From Roseovarius spongiae (GTDB lineage: Bacteria > Pseudomonadota > Alphaproteobacteria > Rhodobacterales > Rhodobacteraceae), in NCBI RefSeq assembly GCF_003651245.1, contig NZ_RAPE01000002.1, forward strand, positions 62,001-126,000: a stretch of DNA of 64,000 bases, written 5' to 3'. The number at the start of each line of letters is the position of its first letter. Within the stretch, counting starts at the first letter, position 1. The position numbers were made by a program, and so were the translations under genes. The notes below the pieces were generated by a model. That model saw only the letters and a program-made list of their open reading frames with translations. It was not told the DNA's origin and did no database searches. Of the stretch, positions 1 through 9,041 are shown piece by piece.

Positions 1-293
1 TTGGGCACCCGCAGGCGGCCCGCTTCGCCCAGCATGTAGAAGCTGTCGTCCTTGACCGGCACGTTCAGCGGCGCGCCCTTTTCCTTCCAGTCGGGGATGA
101 GCGCGTCGAGCCCGCATGGGTCGAGCACCGCGCCCGACAGGATATGCGCGCCCACCTCGCTGCCCTTTTCCAGCACCACGACCTCGCGGTCGGGATCGAG
201 CTGCTTGAGCCGGATCGCGGCGCTGAGGCCCGCGGGTCCGGCGCCCACGATCACCACATCGTATTCCATAGTCTCGCGCGTCGTATCGGACAT
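1..293 (-). CDS. Electron transfer flavoprotein-ubiquinone oxidoreductase, N-terminal part (cut by window edge)
   Basis: Reading leftward from an ATG at 293, about 97 codons are present before the window ends. The start reads [20 protein letters not shown], a Rossmann FAD-binding fold (GAGPAG at about residue 17). It is followed by [18 protein letters not shown], which is characteristic of ETF-QO. This inner-membrane flavoprotein with a 4Fe-4S cluster passes electrons from electron transfer flavoprotein to ubiquinone during fatty acid and amino acid oxidation. The iron-sulfur and quinone regions lie outside the window, so completeness cannot be judged. It is divergent from greA across a 258-bp gap that must hold both promoters. 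Confidence 0.85.
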   Translation of the reverse strand, partial: MSDTTRETMEYDVVIVGAGPAGLSAAIRLKQLDPDREVVVLEKGSEVGAHILSGAVLDPCGLDALIPDWKEKGAPLNVPVKDDSFYMLGEAGRLRVP

Positions 294-551
294 GGGTCCA
301 TCCTTTATTCAGTGGGCCGCGTGTCACGCAGGGCCGGTCTCGGGGTCGCAGATGTGCCTATCGCGAGGGGCGGGCGGGCGTCAATTGAAACACGACGTCG
401 CGAGGCGGACAAAGGCGCGGATCGCGCATGATTGCGCCACTCCGGCGCATGGCCTATTGCAATCCTCGGCGCGGTCGGGTCAGTCTGACGCGACCTGTAA
501 AATGACAGGACGGGCGCGCGTTGGCGCGCCTGTCGGAAGAGGATTGTAACT

Positions 552-1022
552 ATGGACAAGGTACCGATGACCCGCACGGGCCACGCGGCGCTCGAGGCCG
601 AGCTGAAACAGCTCAAGTCGGTCGAACGCCCGGCCATCATCCGCGCCATCGCCGAGGCGCGCGAACATGGCGATCTGTCCGAGAATGCCGAATATCACTC
701 GGCCCGCGAGAAGCAGAGCTTCATCGAGGGGCGCATCAAGGAGCTGGAGGGCGTACTCGGCCTGGCCGAGGTGTTCGACCCCGCCAAGCTCAGCGGCCCG
801 ATCAAGTTCGGCGCGACCGTGACGCTGGTGGACGAGGACACCGAGGAAGAGCGGACCTGGCAGATCGTCGGCGAACACGAGGCCAACATCGAAAAGGGTC
901 TGCTGAACATCAAGTCGCCCATCGCCCGCGCTCTGATCGGCAAGGAGGAGGGCGACAGCGTCGAGGTTCGCACCCCCGGCGGCGAACGTTCCTACGAAGT
1001 GCTCAAGATCGCCTATATCTGA
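552..1022 (+). CDS. greA: Transcription elongation factor GreA
   Basis: 156 residues, the usual GreA length. The N-terminal coiled coil carries the family signature [20 protein letters not shown] (about residues 36-55), whose acidic residues reach into the RNA polymerase secondary channel. The C-terminal FKBP-like domain follows. GreA stimulates cleavage of backtracked transcripts so that stalled polymerase can resume. The ATG at 552 gives [10 protein letters not shown], and a second in-frame ATG sits five codons later. The downstream membrane protein starts 13 bp after the stop and may be co-transcribed. Confidence 0.97.
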   Translation: MDKVPMTRTGHAALEAELKQLKSVERPAIIRAIAEAREHGDLSENAEYHSAREKQSFIEGRIKELEGVLGLAEVFDPAKLSGPIKFGATVTLVDEDTEEERTWQIVGEHEANIEKGLLNIKSPIARALIGKEEGDSVEVRTPGGERSYEVLKIAYI

Positions 1023-1035
1023 CAGGATACAGCGC

Positions 1036-2055
1036 ATGCCCGACCCCAAGCCGGCCCGGCCCACGTCGCTGGGGATATACGACAAGGCCGCCAACCCCCC
1101 GATCACCGGCATCGAGGTGGCGGCGCTGATACTGGCGGGACTGTGGCTGGTCGGATCGGCGCTGTTCTTCCTGGTTCTGGCGCCGAACGGCGTGATGGGG
1201 GGTACGGGCGGCGTTCTCAACTTCATGCTGATCCTGCTGGTGGTGTTCATGCCGGTCGCAATGATCTGGGTCGGCGCCACCGCCGCGCGCGCGGCCAAGG
1301 TCATGCGGGAAGAGAGCCAGCGCCTACAGGCCGCGATCGACGCGATCCGCCAGGCCTACGTGATCCAGAGCCAGTCGGGCGCGCGCGCCGCGAACGAACC
1401 CTCGGTCGCGCGCAAGCTTGACGAGATCGCGGCGGCGCAGCGCAAGCATGAGACCGCGCTGGCGACGTTTTCATCCTCGCGGCAGGGGGGCGCGCGTCCC
1501 GCGCCCGCGCAGCAGGCCGCCCCGGCGGGCGGCGGCGACCAGGTCGCGCTGCCGCTCGGCACCCCGGCCGAGGAGATCCGCCCGCCGCTTTCGACCGAGG
1601 ATTTCATCCGCGCGCTCAACTTTCCCGAAACCGCCGAGGACAAGCCCGGCTTCGCCGCCCTGCGCCGCGCGCTCAAGGACCGGCCCACCGCGCTGTTGAT
1701 CCAGGCGGCGCAGGATATCCTGACGCTGCTCAGCCAGGACGGCATCTACATGGACGACCTGCGCCCGGAAATGGCCCGCCCCGAGGTCTGGCGCCGGTTC
1801 GGCGCGGGCGCGCGCGGGCGCGAGATCGCCGCGCTGGGCGGCATACGGGATCGCTCGTCGCTTGCGCTTGCCGCCGCGCGCATGAAATCCGACCCGATCT
1901 TCCGCGACGCGGCGCACCACTTCCTCCGTCGCTTCGACCGGATGTTCAGCAGCTTCGCCGAAACCGCGAGCGACGCCGACATTACCGAATTCTCGGACAC
2001 GCGCACCGCCCGCGCCTTCATGCTGCTGGGCCGCATCGCAGGCACTTTCGACTGA
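1036..2055 (+). CDS. Conserved membrane protein of unknown function with coiled coil
   Basis: 339 residues, no family recognised with confidence. Two hydrophobic helices at about residues 28-50 and 57-82 are followed by a charged, probably coiled-coil stretch (about 85-150) and a Pro/Ala-rich linker (about 150-185). A soluble C-terminal domain of about 150 residues follows, with many Arg/Asp residues. The protein looks like an inner-membrane anchor with a long cytoplasmic tail. It starts 13 bp after greA, so an operon is likely. The ORF is supported by its length, codon pattern and fit between greA and the convergent moeA. Confidence 0.75.
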   Translation: MPDPKPARPTSLGIYDKAANPPITGIEVAALILAGLWLVGSALFFLVLAPNGVMGGTGGVLNFMLILLVVFMPVAMIWVGATAARAAKVMREESQRLQAAIDAIRQAYVIQSQSGARAANEPSVARKLDEIAAAQRKHETALATFSSSRQGGARPAPAQQAAPAGGGDQVALPLGTPAEEIRPPLSTEDFIRALNFPETAEDKPGFAALRRALKDRPTALLIQAAQDILTLLSQDGIYMDDLRPEMARPEVWRRFGAGARGREIAALGGIRDRSSLALAAARMKSDPIFRDAAHHFLRRFDRMFSSFAETASDADITEFSDTRTARAFMLLGRIAGTFD

Positions 2056-2126
2056 CCGCGCCTGCGGCCGCCGTCGATCTCGGGTATCAGGAAAAGGCCC
2101 CGGTTGCGGCGATTTCTCCAAGCCGT

Positions 2127-2151
2127 CTCTCGACGTTCCGAAAAGACTTGT
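2127..2151 (-). repeat. Degenerate copy of the dispersed 25-bp intergenic element
   Basis: In the convergent gap between the membrane protein and moeA, this segment matches 19 of 25 positions of the copy at 57614-57638, including the core GTTCCGAAAA. With six mismatches it may be a decayed copy or chance. Confidence 0.3.
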
Positions 2152-2160
2152 ATCCCACGC

Positions 2161-4293
2161 CTACAACCCGAAACTGGTGAAGGGGATATAGCGCACCGGG
2201 TCGCCGGGGGCGATCTCGGCCGCGCCGTCGGGCAGTTCGACCAGCCCCTCGGCCCAGCTCAGCCCGCTGACCCGCCCCGAACCCTCGGAGCCGAAGACCT
2301 CGGCGCGGCCGCCGCGGATGCGCGCGCGCAGGTATTCGCGCCGGCCCGGCTTCTTGCGCTTGGCGAAGGCGGCGGGGACGTCGAAGCCTTGCGGCTCGGT
2401 CCAGGCCGCGCCGGCCAGCGTCGCCAGCGCGGGGCGGGCGAAGATCAGTGTGCAGACCAGCGCCGCGACCGGGTTGCCGGGCAGGCCGAAGACCGGCTTG
2501 CCCTCCCAGAGCGCCAGCGCCAGCGGGCGCCCCGGCTTGAGCGCGATGCGCCAGGTCCGCATCGCGCCCGCCTCGCGCAGCAGCGCCGAGACGTGATCCT
2601 CGTCCCCCGCCGACGCGCCGCCCGAGGTGAGGATCGCGTCCGCCTCCAAAGCCGCCCGGTCGAGCGCGGCGCGCAGGGCTTCGCGGTCGTCAGGGATGCG
2701 TCCGATATCCACCACGTCAATCCCCATGCCGGCCATCAGCGCGCCCAGCATCGGGCGGTTGGCGTCATGGATATGCTCGGGAAGCGTCGCCTCGCCCGGC
2801 GCGCGGATTTCGTCCCCGGTCGACAGGATCGCGACGCGCAGACGGCGATACACGCGCACCTCGGCAGTTCCCGTCGCGGCCAGCAGCGCGAGGTCGGCCG
2901 GGGTCAGAACCCGCCCCTTCGCCGCGATCGCCTCGTCCGCCATGACATCCTCGCCCGCCTTGCGGGTGTTGGCGCCCTTGCGCACGCCGCTGCGGAATGC
3001 GATCCGCCGCGCGTCGCGGCGCACATCCTCTTCCAGCACGACGGTATCGACGCCCTCGGGGATGATTGCGCCGGTCAGAATGCGCAGCGCATGGCCGGGC
3101 GGCACAGCGCCGCGATATGCGCTCCCGGCCGCCGCGCGCCCGTCGCAGAGCGGCAGGACGTGATGCGGCGAGTCCGGAAGGCTCGCGAAGGCGAAGCCGT
3201 AGCCGTCCACCGCCGAGTTGGGGGCCGGCGGGTTGGAGCGCCGCGCGCGCACGTCTTCGGCCAGAACCCGCCCCGCCGCCGCGTCAAGCGGCAGGTTTTC
3301 CGCGCCCACGACCCGGTGCAGCCCGGCGCGCAGCGCGGTCAGCGCCTCGTCCACCGGGGTCCAGTGCACGCCGGCGGGCAGGGCGAAGCAGTCGTCGCGC
3401 AGCGGCGGCGGGTCAAGCGGGGCGTCATCGGCGGCCAGCGCGCAGAGGCGCGGGCCGTGACCGGCGGCGAGGATCCACGCCTCCTCCCGCGCTTCGGGCG
3501 GCAGGCCGGTCATCATCGCCTGCAGTTCGGGGACGGGCAAACGCGCCAAGGCGCGGGCAAGCAGGCGGACCTGCGCGCGGTCGCGGATCTCCTCGCCGCC
3601 GGTTTGCGCGTGGCGCACCGCGCGCTCGATCAGGCCGGGCCAGCATTCGGCCAGCACGACCGGGGCGTCCTGCCAATCGCCAAACGGCCAGACCGCCACG
3701 CCGGGGCGGCGGCGCAGGCGCGCCAGCATCGGCAGGCCCATCAGCGCCTGGCTGCCCACGGTCGGGTGATAGCAGAGCTGGAAACAGCTCGACGCCGCGC
3801 GCGCCGCGCGGTCGCAGGCGCGTTTCTCGGCCACCGCGTCAAAGCTGACGCCGCGCTTCGCGTAAGGGATGCCCGGCCAGCGGTCGCGATGGGTCTTGCC
3901 CCAGAACGGCCCGGGCCCGTCGAAGAGCGCGTTGAGCGTCTCGGCCACCTCGAAGCGGTTGTTGCGCCCGCTCTCGTCATCCTCGATCCGCGTCTCGAGC
4001 CAGTCCCAGAGGGCGAGCGGATCGTCCGACCCGGTCACGCGCCGGGCAAAGCCCGCCGGATAGCCGAAGGGGAAATCGAACGCGGCGAGCAGGCGGCGTC
4101 CGGCGGCGCGTTCCTCGTCGATGAGCGTGGCGAGCCGCGCCTCGGCCTCGTGGCGGGTGCGGCAGTAGAGCGGCTCATGCTCGACGCCGTCCCGGCTGAG
4201 GCCGATCCAGATCGCGTCCTTTGACGGGCGTTTGGGAGCGGGCGCGCTGGCGGCGGACCAGTCGGTGACGAGGACGCTGTCGAACCCCCTCAC
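2161..4293 (-). CDS. moeA: MoeA molybdopterin molybdotransferase fused to an uncharacterised N-terminal domain
   Basis: 710 residues, against about 400 for ordinary MoeA. The C-terminal ~395 residues are MoeA: NSAVDGYG near the domain start, STGDEI, GGASAGDEDHV and GLPGNPVAALV are its conserved motifs. MoeA inserts molybdate into adenylylated molybdopterin. The first ~315 residues (starting VRGFDSVLVTDWSAAS, with FDFPFGYPAGF and RNNRFEVAETLNALFDGPGP further on) form a separate domain that I cannot assign. The GTG start at 4293 overlaps the mobB stop as GTGA. I chose it because the frame upstream is antisense to good genes. The operon context fdhD-mobA-mobB fits Mo-cofactor assembly. Confidence 0.9.
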   Translation of the reverse strand: MRGFDSVLVTDWSAASAPAPKRPSKDAIWIGLSRDGVEHEPLYCRTRHEAEARLATLIDEERAAGRRLLAAFDFPFGYPAGFARRVTGSDDPLALWDWLETRIEDDESGRNNRFEVAETLNALFDGPGPFWGKTHRDRWPGIPYAKRGVSFDAVAEKRACDRAARAASSCFQLCYHPTVGSQALMGLPMLARLRRRPGVAVWPFGDWQDAPVVLAECWPGLIERAVRHAQTGGEEIRDRAQVRLLARALARLPVPELQAMMTGLPPEAREEAWILAAGHGPRLCALAADDAPLDPPPLRDDCFALPAGVHWTPVDEALTALRAGLHRVVGAENLPLDAAAGRVLAEDVRARRSNPPAPNSAVDGYGFAFASLPDSPHHVLPLCDGRAAAGSAYRGAVPPGHALRILTGAIIPEGVDTVVLEEDVRRDARRIAFRSGVRKGANTRKAGEDVMADEAIAAKGRVLTPADLALLAATGTAEVRVYRRLRVAILSTGDEIRAPGEATLPEHIHDANRPMLGALMAGMGIDVVDIGRIPDDREALRAALDRAALEADAILTSGGASAGDEDHVSALLREAGAMRTWRIALKPGRPLALALWEGKPVFGLPGNPVAALVCTLIFARPALATLAGAAWTEPQGFDVPAAFAKRKKPGRREYLRARIRGGRAEVFGSEGSGRVSGLSWAEGLVELPDGAAEIAPGDPVRYIPFTSFGL

Positions 4294-4781
4294 AGGCCAA
4301 GCTCCGCGGCGATGAAATCGGCGATGGCGTTGGTGTCGTCGAGATCGAAGACCGGGCGCTCGAGGGCGAGCGGCGCATCGCTTGCGACCGCGCGGATGGT
4401 GGGATCGTCGGGGGCGATCAGGGGATTGCCGGCGGCGGCGCGGTGGGCCTCGATCTTGGGGTGCGCGTCGCGCTTGTAGCCCTCGATCAGCACGAGGTCG
4501 GCGGGCGCCAGTCGCGTCAGCAGCTCCGCCAGCGGCGGTTCGGGCGCGCCTCGAAGCTCCGTCAGCAGCGCGACGCGATTGGACGAGGCCAGCAGCACCT
4601 CGTGCGCGCCCGCAGCGCGGTGGCGGTCGCTGTCGGCGCCGGGGCGATCCACGTCGAAGCTCTGATGCGCGTGTTTCACCGTCGACACGGTAAGGCCGCG
4701 CGCCGTGAACTCGGCCACCAGCCGCTCCACGAGTCCGGTCTTGCCCGCGTTCTTCCAGCCGGTGACGCCGTAGAGTTTCAT
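4290..4781 (-). CDS. mobB: Molybdopterin-guanine dinucleotide biosynthesis protein MobB
   Basis: 163 residues. The N-terminal P-loop GVTGWKNAGKTGL (about residues 5-17) is the MobB GTP-binding motif, followed by STVKHAHQSFDVDRPGADS, where the family has its conserved H-x-DxxGxDS region. MobB binds GTP and partners MobA in attaching GMP to Mo-molybdopterin. It overlaps mobA upstream and moeA downstream by 4 bp each, so the three are translationally coupled. Confidence 0.93.
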   Translation of the reverse strand: MKLYGVTGWKNAGKTGLVERLVAEFTARGLTVSTVKHAHQSFDVDRPGADSDRHRAAGAHEVLLASSNRVALLTELRGAPEPPLAELLTRLAPADLVLIEGYKRDAHPKIEAHRAAAGNPLIAPDDPTIRAVASDAPLALERPVFDLDDTNAIADFIAAELGL

Positions 4782-5377
4782 GCCTCTTCCAATCGGGCGC
4801 GCGCGTGCGCCAGGTCCTCGGGCGTATTGACGTTGAAGAACGGCTCTCCGGCTTCATCGAAGAGGGCCGCCTGCCCGCCATGCCGGTCGGTCCACATGAC
4901 GATCTTGCGCAAGCCCGCGCCGAGCGCGGCGCGCAGATCGTCGCGCAGCGCCACCGGCCAGAGGCCGAAGGTCGGCTGGCGGCCGTCCGGCGTGACGGCG
5001 AGCGCGAGAGGCGCGGCCATGCCCTCGGCGGCCAGCACCAGGCGCGGGACAAGATCGCAGGGAAAGAAGGGCGTGTCGGCGGCGACGCTCACCACCGCGT
5101 CCGCCCCCCGCTCGGCGGCCCAGTCGAGCCCGGCGAGAACCCCGGCGAGCGGGCCGGGAAAACCCCCGACCGGGTCGGACAGCACCGGCAGCCCGAGATG
5201 CGCAAAGCGCGCGGGATCGCCGTTGGCGTTGAGCGCGAGCGCCCCCACCTGCGGCGCGATCCGTGCGATCACCTGGTCGAGCAGCGTGCCGTCGCCCAGG
5301 CGCAGCAGCCCCTTGTCGCCGCCGCCCATGCGCGTGGCGCGCCCGCCCGCGAGGATGATGCCCAAGGGTTGCTTCAT
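4778..5377 (-). CDS. mobA: Molybdenum cofactor guanylyltransferase MobA
   Basis: 199 residues. The N-terminal nucleotidyltransferase signature IILAGGRATRMGGGDKGLL (about residues 6-24) is typical of MobA, which transfers GMP from GTP to molybdopterin to make the MGD form used by DMSO-reductase family enzymes such as formate dehydrogenase. Further motifs include LSDPVGGFPGPLAGVLAGL and SVAADTPFFPCDL. It overlaps fdhD and mobB by 4 bp each in a four-gene minus-strand operon. Confidence 0.95.
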   Translation of the reverse strand: MKQPLGIILAGGRATRMGGGDKGLLRLGDGTLLDQVIARIAPQVGALALNANGDPARFAHLGLPVLSDPVGGFPGPLAGVLAGLDWAAERGADAVVSVAADTPFFPCDLVPRLVLAAEGMAAPLALAVTPDGRQPTFGLWPVALRDDLRAALGAGLRKIVMWTDRHGGQAALFDEAGEPFFNVNTPEDLAHARARLEEA

Positions 5378-6261
5378 CGCGTCGCCCCCTTGCGGCGGTG
5401 CTTGCGCTCCTCCTCGGGCGCCTGCGCGGGGTCGATGTCGCGCAGCAGGCGTTCGTCGCCCGCAAGGCAGATGAACCGCTGCCCGCGCATCCGCCCGATA
5501 AGGGTGAGGTTGACGGAGCGGGCGATCTCGACCCCCCAGGCGGTGAAGCCCGAACGCGAGGCGAGAACCGGGATGCCCATCAGCGCGGTCTTGATCACCA
5601 TCTCCGACGTCAGCCGCCCGGTGGTGTAGAGCAGCTTTCCCGCGGGGCCGACCCCTTCGGAGAGCATCCAGCCCGCAATCTTGTCGACCGCGTTGTGCCG
5701 GCCCACGTCCTCCATGTAGACGAGCGGGCGCGCGCCCTCGCAGAGCACGGTGCCGTGGATCGCCCCCGCGGCGAGGTAGAGCGACGGGGTGCGGTTGATG
5801 ACATGCGCGAGGTTGTAGAGATCGGACGTCCTGACGGTGGCGTCGGGCAGGCGCAATCCCTCCAGCCCCTCCATCATGTCGCCAAAGACGGTGCCGACGG
5901 CGCAGCCGCTGGTGCGGGTCTTCTTCCTGAGCTTGTCCTCGTAGCTGGTCTGCCCGTCCGTGCGCACCACAACGGTTTCAAGGTCGTCATCGTAATCGAC
6001 GCGCAGCACCTTTTCGCCGTCGCGCAGCATCCCCTGGTTGCGCAGGAAGCCAAGCGCGAGGTATTCGGGATAATCCCCGATGGTCATCGCGGTGACGATC
6101 TCGTTCCCGTTGAGAAAGATCGTGAGCGGGCGTTCCTCGACCACGTCGATGGTCTGCGCGGCGCCGGTGTGGTCGATGCCGCTGACCGCGCGGGTGAGGC
6201 CCGGCGCGGAGGGGTCCGGGGCGATCAGGTAGCCGGGATCGGGCGGCGCGTCTTGGGGCAA
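5374..6261 (-). CDS. fdhD: Formate dehydrogenase accessory sulfurtransferase FdhD
   Basis: 295 residues. FdhD moves sulfur from the IscS desulfurase to the Mo cofactor of formate dehydrogenase. Recognisable motifs are TRTSGCAVGT (Cys120, the position of the persulfide-forming Cys) and VGRHNAVDKIAGW. The second cysteine of the CxxC pair seen in E. coli is Gly123 here. The start is a TTG at 6261 preceded by AGGAG six bases upstream; no earlier ATG is in frame. First gene of the fdhD-mobA-mobB-moeA operon and divergent from azlC. No formate dehydrogenase genes lie in the window. Confidence 0.93.
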   Translation of the reverse strand: MPQDAPPDPGYLIAPDPSAPGLTRAVSGIDHTGAAQTIDVVEERPLTIFLNGNEIVTAMTIGDYPEYLALGFLRNQGMLRDGEKVLRVDYDDDLETVVVRTDGQTSYEDKLRKKTRTSGCAVGTVFGDMMEGLEGLRLPDATVRTSDLYNLAHVINRTPSLYLAAGAIHGTVLCEGARPLVYMEDVGRHNAVDKIAGWMLSEGVGPAGKLLYTTGRLTSEMVIKTALMGIPVLASRSGFTAWGVEIARSVNLTLIGRMRGQRFICLAGDERLLRDIDPAQAPEEERKHRRKGATR

Positions 6262-6323
6262 TTGTGTCTCCTGTCGTTTCCCGGTAGGCGGAGGGTTGAT
6301 CTTCGATCCGGAACGGCGGCACC

Positions 6324-7022
6324 ATGCAAACCACCAATTCCCCCTACTGGCAAGGCGTGCGCGCGGGGCTTCCGTTCATCGTCATCCTGGCGCCGTTCGG
6401 CCTGCTCTTCGGCGTCGTCGCCGCCGAGGCCGGGCTGAGCATGTTCGAGGCCGTCTTCATGTCCGCGATCACCGTGGCGGGAGCGGCGCAATTCACCGCC
6501 GTGCAATTGCTGAGCGAACAGGCGCCGACCGTGATCGTCATCGCCGCCGCGCTGACGGTCAACCTGCGGCTGGCGATGTATTCGGCGGCGCTGACGCCCT
6601 ATCTGGGGCAGGCGTCGGCGCCGATGCGCGCGTTGATCGCGTATTGCGTGGTCGACCAGACCTACGCCTGTTCGGTCGCGGCCTACGAGACACACGCGCA
6701 CTGGACCCTGCGCGACCGGATCGCCTTCTACTTCGGGGTTTCGACGCCTTTGATGCCGAACTGGATCGTCTTCACCTTCATCGGCGCGCTGGTGGGCGAG
6801 GCGATCCCGGACGCGCTGGCGCTCGACTTCGCGATCCCGATCACCTTTATCGCGCTGGTGATGCCGATGATGCGGACCGGCGCGCACCGGGCGGCGGCGC
6901 TGGCGGGGATCGTCGCGTCGCTGTCGCTGACCTGGCTGCCCTATTCGCTGGGAATCATCGTGGCCGGCGTGATCGGCATGATCGTCGGCGCCGAGGTCGA
7001 GCGGCGCGGTGCGGCGGCATGA
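6324..7022 (+). CDS. azlC: AzlC family branched-chain amino acid exporter, large subunit
   Basis: 232 residues with several hydrophobic helices, beginning MQTTNSPYWQGVRAGLPFIV. The family signature region GAAQFTAVQLL and the Asp-rich segment VVDQTYACSVAAY are visible. AzlC works with the small AzlD subunit as a bipartite inner-membrane exporter; related pairs export leucine analogues or valine. The substrate cannot be told from sequence. The stop overlaps the azlD start as ATGA, so the pair is coupled. Confidence 0.88.
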   Translation: MQTTNSPYWQGVRAGLPFIVILAPFGLLFGVVAAEAGLSMFEAVFMSAITVAGAAQFTAVQLLSEQAPTVIVIAAALTVNLRLAMYSAALTPYLGQASAPMRALIAYCVVDQTYACSVAAYETHAHWTLRDRIAFYFGVSTPLMPNWIVFTFIGALVGEAIPDALALDFAIPITFIALVMPMMRTGAHRAAALAGIVASLSLTWLPYSLGIIVAGVIGMIVGAEVERRGAAA

Positions 7023-7345
7023 TCGACAAGGGCGATATCTGGCTGACGGTTCTCGCGCTCGGGGCGGGGAGCTACCTGTTGCGGTTCGTGTTCATCGGGC
7101 TGGTGGGCGACCGGCCGATGCCCGCGTGGCTACTGCGGCACCTGCGCTACACGGCCGTGGCGGTGCTGCCGGCGCTGATCGCGCCGATGGTGCTGTGGCC
7201 GCCCGCGACCGGCGGCGCGATCGATTTGCCGCGCCTCGCAGCAGCCGCCGCCGCGACCGCCGTGGCGTGGAGGACGCATAGCGTGATCGGCTCCATCCTC
7301 GCCGGGGGCGGGACGCTTTACCTCGGGCTGTGGCTGGTCGGGTGA
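7019..7345 (+). CDS. azlD: AzlD family branched-chain amino acid exporter, small subunit
   Basis: 108 residues, starting at the ATG that overlaps the azlC stop. Three to four hydrophobic helices are seen: about 8-27, 43-62, 68-86 and 91-107. The motif LRHLRYTAVAVLPALIAP is typical of the AzlD/YgaH family. It forms the bipartite exporter with AzlC. It ends just before a dispersed repeat and a strong hairpin that separate it from the convergent pckA. Confidence 0.85.
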   Translation: MIDKGDIWLTVLALGAGSYLLRFVFIGLVGDRPMPAWLLRHLRYTAVAVLPALIAPMVLWPPATGGAIDLPRLAAAAAATAVAWRTHSVIGSILAGGGTLYLGLWLVG

Positions 7346-7373
7346 GCGCCGTGGCCGGGCGCGGGCCGTGCGC

Positions 7374-7398
7374 TCGAGTATTTTCGCAACATTGAGAG
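7374..7398 (+). repeat. Dispersed 25-bp intergenic element, copy 1
   Basis: Left arm TCGAGTATT and right arm GCAACATTGAGAG match the other copies at 19650, 19703, 28874, 57614 and 62649. This copy lies in the convergent azlD/pckA gap, nine bases before a GC-rich hairpin. Confidence 0.7.
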
Positions 7399-7406
7399 CA
7401 GGTGGT

Positions 7407-7429
7407 CCCCGCCCGGCGTTCGGGCGGGG
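7407..7429. terminator. GC-rich hairpin between convergent azlD and pckA
   Basis: Perfect 9-bp inverted repeat CCCCGCCCG / CGGGCGGGG around the 5-base loop GCGTT. It sits 14 bases from the pckA stop and 61 from the azlD stop, so it could end transcription from both sides. No U-tract follows on either strand, so intrinsic termination is uncertain. Confidence 0.45.
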
Positions 7430-7442
7430 CAGGGGCGCGGGG

Positions 7443-9041
7443 TCAGCCGATGGCGGCGGCCTTCACGTCCTCGTCGATATACGGCAGGTATTGCTCGAAG
7501 TTTTCCGAGAACATCCTGACCAGCTTGGCCGCCTGGCGGTCATAGCTGTCGGGCCGGTCCCAGGTGCGGCGCGGATCGAGCAGCACGGTCGGCACGCCCG
7601 GCGCGTCCTTGGGCACCTCGAAGCCGAAATTGGCGTCCTTGCGGAACCCCACATTGCTGAGCGAGCCGTCAAGCGCGGCGGTCAGCAGCGCGCGCGTGGC
7701 CTTGATCGGCATGCGCGCGCCGGTGCCGTAGGCGCCCCCCGTCCAGCCGGTGTTCACCAGCCAGCAGGTCGCGCCGTGCTTGGCGATCTTGGCCTTGAGA
7801 AGGTTGCCGTAGACCTCGGGGCGGCGCGGCATGAAGGGCGCGCCGAAGCAGGTCGAGAAGGTCGGCTCGGGCTCGGTCACGCCGCGCTCGGTGCCCGCTA
7901 CCTTGGAGGTGAAGCCCGAAAGGAAGTGATACATCGCCTGCGCGGGCGTCAGCCGCGCGATGGGGGGCAGCACGCCGAATGCGTCGCAGGTCAGCATGAT
8001 GATGTTCTTGGGATGACCCCCCATCGCCGACTCGGAGGCGTTCGAGATGTATTCCAGCGGGTAGGCGCAGCGCATGTTGGCGGTGAGCGAGTCGTCCTCG
8101 AAGTCGAGCTCGCGGGTTTCGGGATCGAAGACCATGTTCTCGATCACGGTGCCGAATTTCTCGGTCGTGGCGTGGATCTCGGGCTCGGCCTCGGGGTCGA
8201 GATGGATGGTCTTGGCGTAGCAGCCGCCTTCGAAGTTGAACGTGCCGCGATCCGACCAGCCGTGTTCGTCGTCGCCGATGAGGATGCGTTCGGGATCGGC
8301 CGAAAGCGTCGTCTTGCCGGTGCCGCTGAGGCCGAAGAAGATCGCGGTGTCGACCGGGTTTCCCTCGGCGTGGTTGGCCGAGCAGTGCATCGGCATGACG
8401 CCCTTTTGCGGCAGCAGGTAGTTCAGCAGGGTGAAGACCGATTTCTTGTTCTCGCCCGCGTATTCCGTGCCGCCGATCAGGATGATCTTGCGGTCGAAAT
8501 TCATCGCGATGACGGTGTCCGAGCGGCAGTCGTGCTTTTCCGGGTCGGATTTAAAGCTGGGGCAGTTGATGACAGTGAAATCGGCGGTGAAGTTTTCCAG
8601 CGACTCGCGGTCGGGGCGGCGCAGGAGGTGGCGGATGAAGAGGCCGTGCCAGGCAAGCTCGGTGATCATGCGCACCTTGATCGAATGGGCCGGGTCCGCG
8701 CCGCCGACGAGATCCTGCACGTAGTAGCGCCCGCCCTGCATATGCGCGATCATGTCGTCATAGAGCGCGTCGAACCCTTCCGGCGACATCTCGGCGTTGT
8801 TTTCCCACCAGACTTGATCGGCGACGCTGTCGGTCCTGACGATATGCTTGTCCTTGGGGGAGCGGCCGGTGAACTTGCCCGTGGTGACCAGGAACGCGCC
8901 GCCGCGGCCCAGCGTGCCTTCGCCGTTCTTCAGCGCCGCTTCGACCAGCGCGGATTCGATCAGGTTGTACTGAACGTCCCCCAGCCCGTCGATCCCCTGG
9001 TCCTCGAGTTGGAAATTCGGGTTCACCCGTCCGAATGTCAT
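7443..9041 (-). CDS. pckA: Phosphoenolpyruvate carboxykinase (ATP)
   Basis: 532 residues, the usual length of the ATP-dependent enzyme. It converts oxaloacetate and ATP to phosphoenolpyruvate and CO2, the first committed step of gluconeogenesis from TCA-cycle intermediates. Visible motifs are RSPKDKHIV (substrate loop), [14 protein letters not shown] (kinase P-loop) and IGDDEHGWS (metal-binding region). The start at 9041 ([10 protein letters not shown]) matches family N-termini. It is divergent from chvI across a 375-bp regulatory gap containing a tandem motif. This pairing with chvI/chvG is conserved in alphaproteobacteria and suggests linked control of carbon flow. Confidence 0.97.
   Translation of the reverse strand: MTFGRVNPNFQLEDQGIDGLGDVQYNLIESALVEAALKNGEGTLGRGGAFLVTTGKFTGRSPKDKHIVRTDSVADQVWWENNAEMSPEGFDALYDDMIAHMQGGRYYVQDLVGGADPAHSIKVRMITELAWHGLFIRHLLRRPDRESLENFTADFTVINCPSFKSDPEKHDCRSDTVIAMNFDRKIILIGGTEYAGENKKSVFTLLNYLLPQKGVMPMHCSANHAEGNPVDTAIFFGLSGTGKTTLSADPERILIGDDEHGWSDRGTFNFEGGCYAKTIHLDPEAEPEIHATTEKFGTVIENMVFDPETRELDFEDDSLTANMRCAYPLEYISNASESAMGGHPKNIIMLTCDAFGVLPPIARLTPAQAMYHFLSGFTSKVAGTERGVTEPEPTFSTCFGAPFMPRRPEVYGNLLKAKIAKHGATCWLVNTGWTGGAYGTGARMPIKATRALLTAALDGSLSNVGFRKDANFGFEVPKDAPGVPTVLLDPRRTWDRPDSYDRQAAKLVRMFSENFEQYLPYIDEDVKAAAIG

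Noticed and set aside
2104-4224. 706-codon open frame on the plus strand over the moeA region
   Set aside because: It is antisense to moeA, Arg/Ala/Gly-rich without motifs, and arises from high GC content. The minus-strand frame carries clear MoeA motifs.
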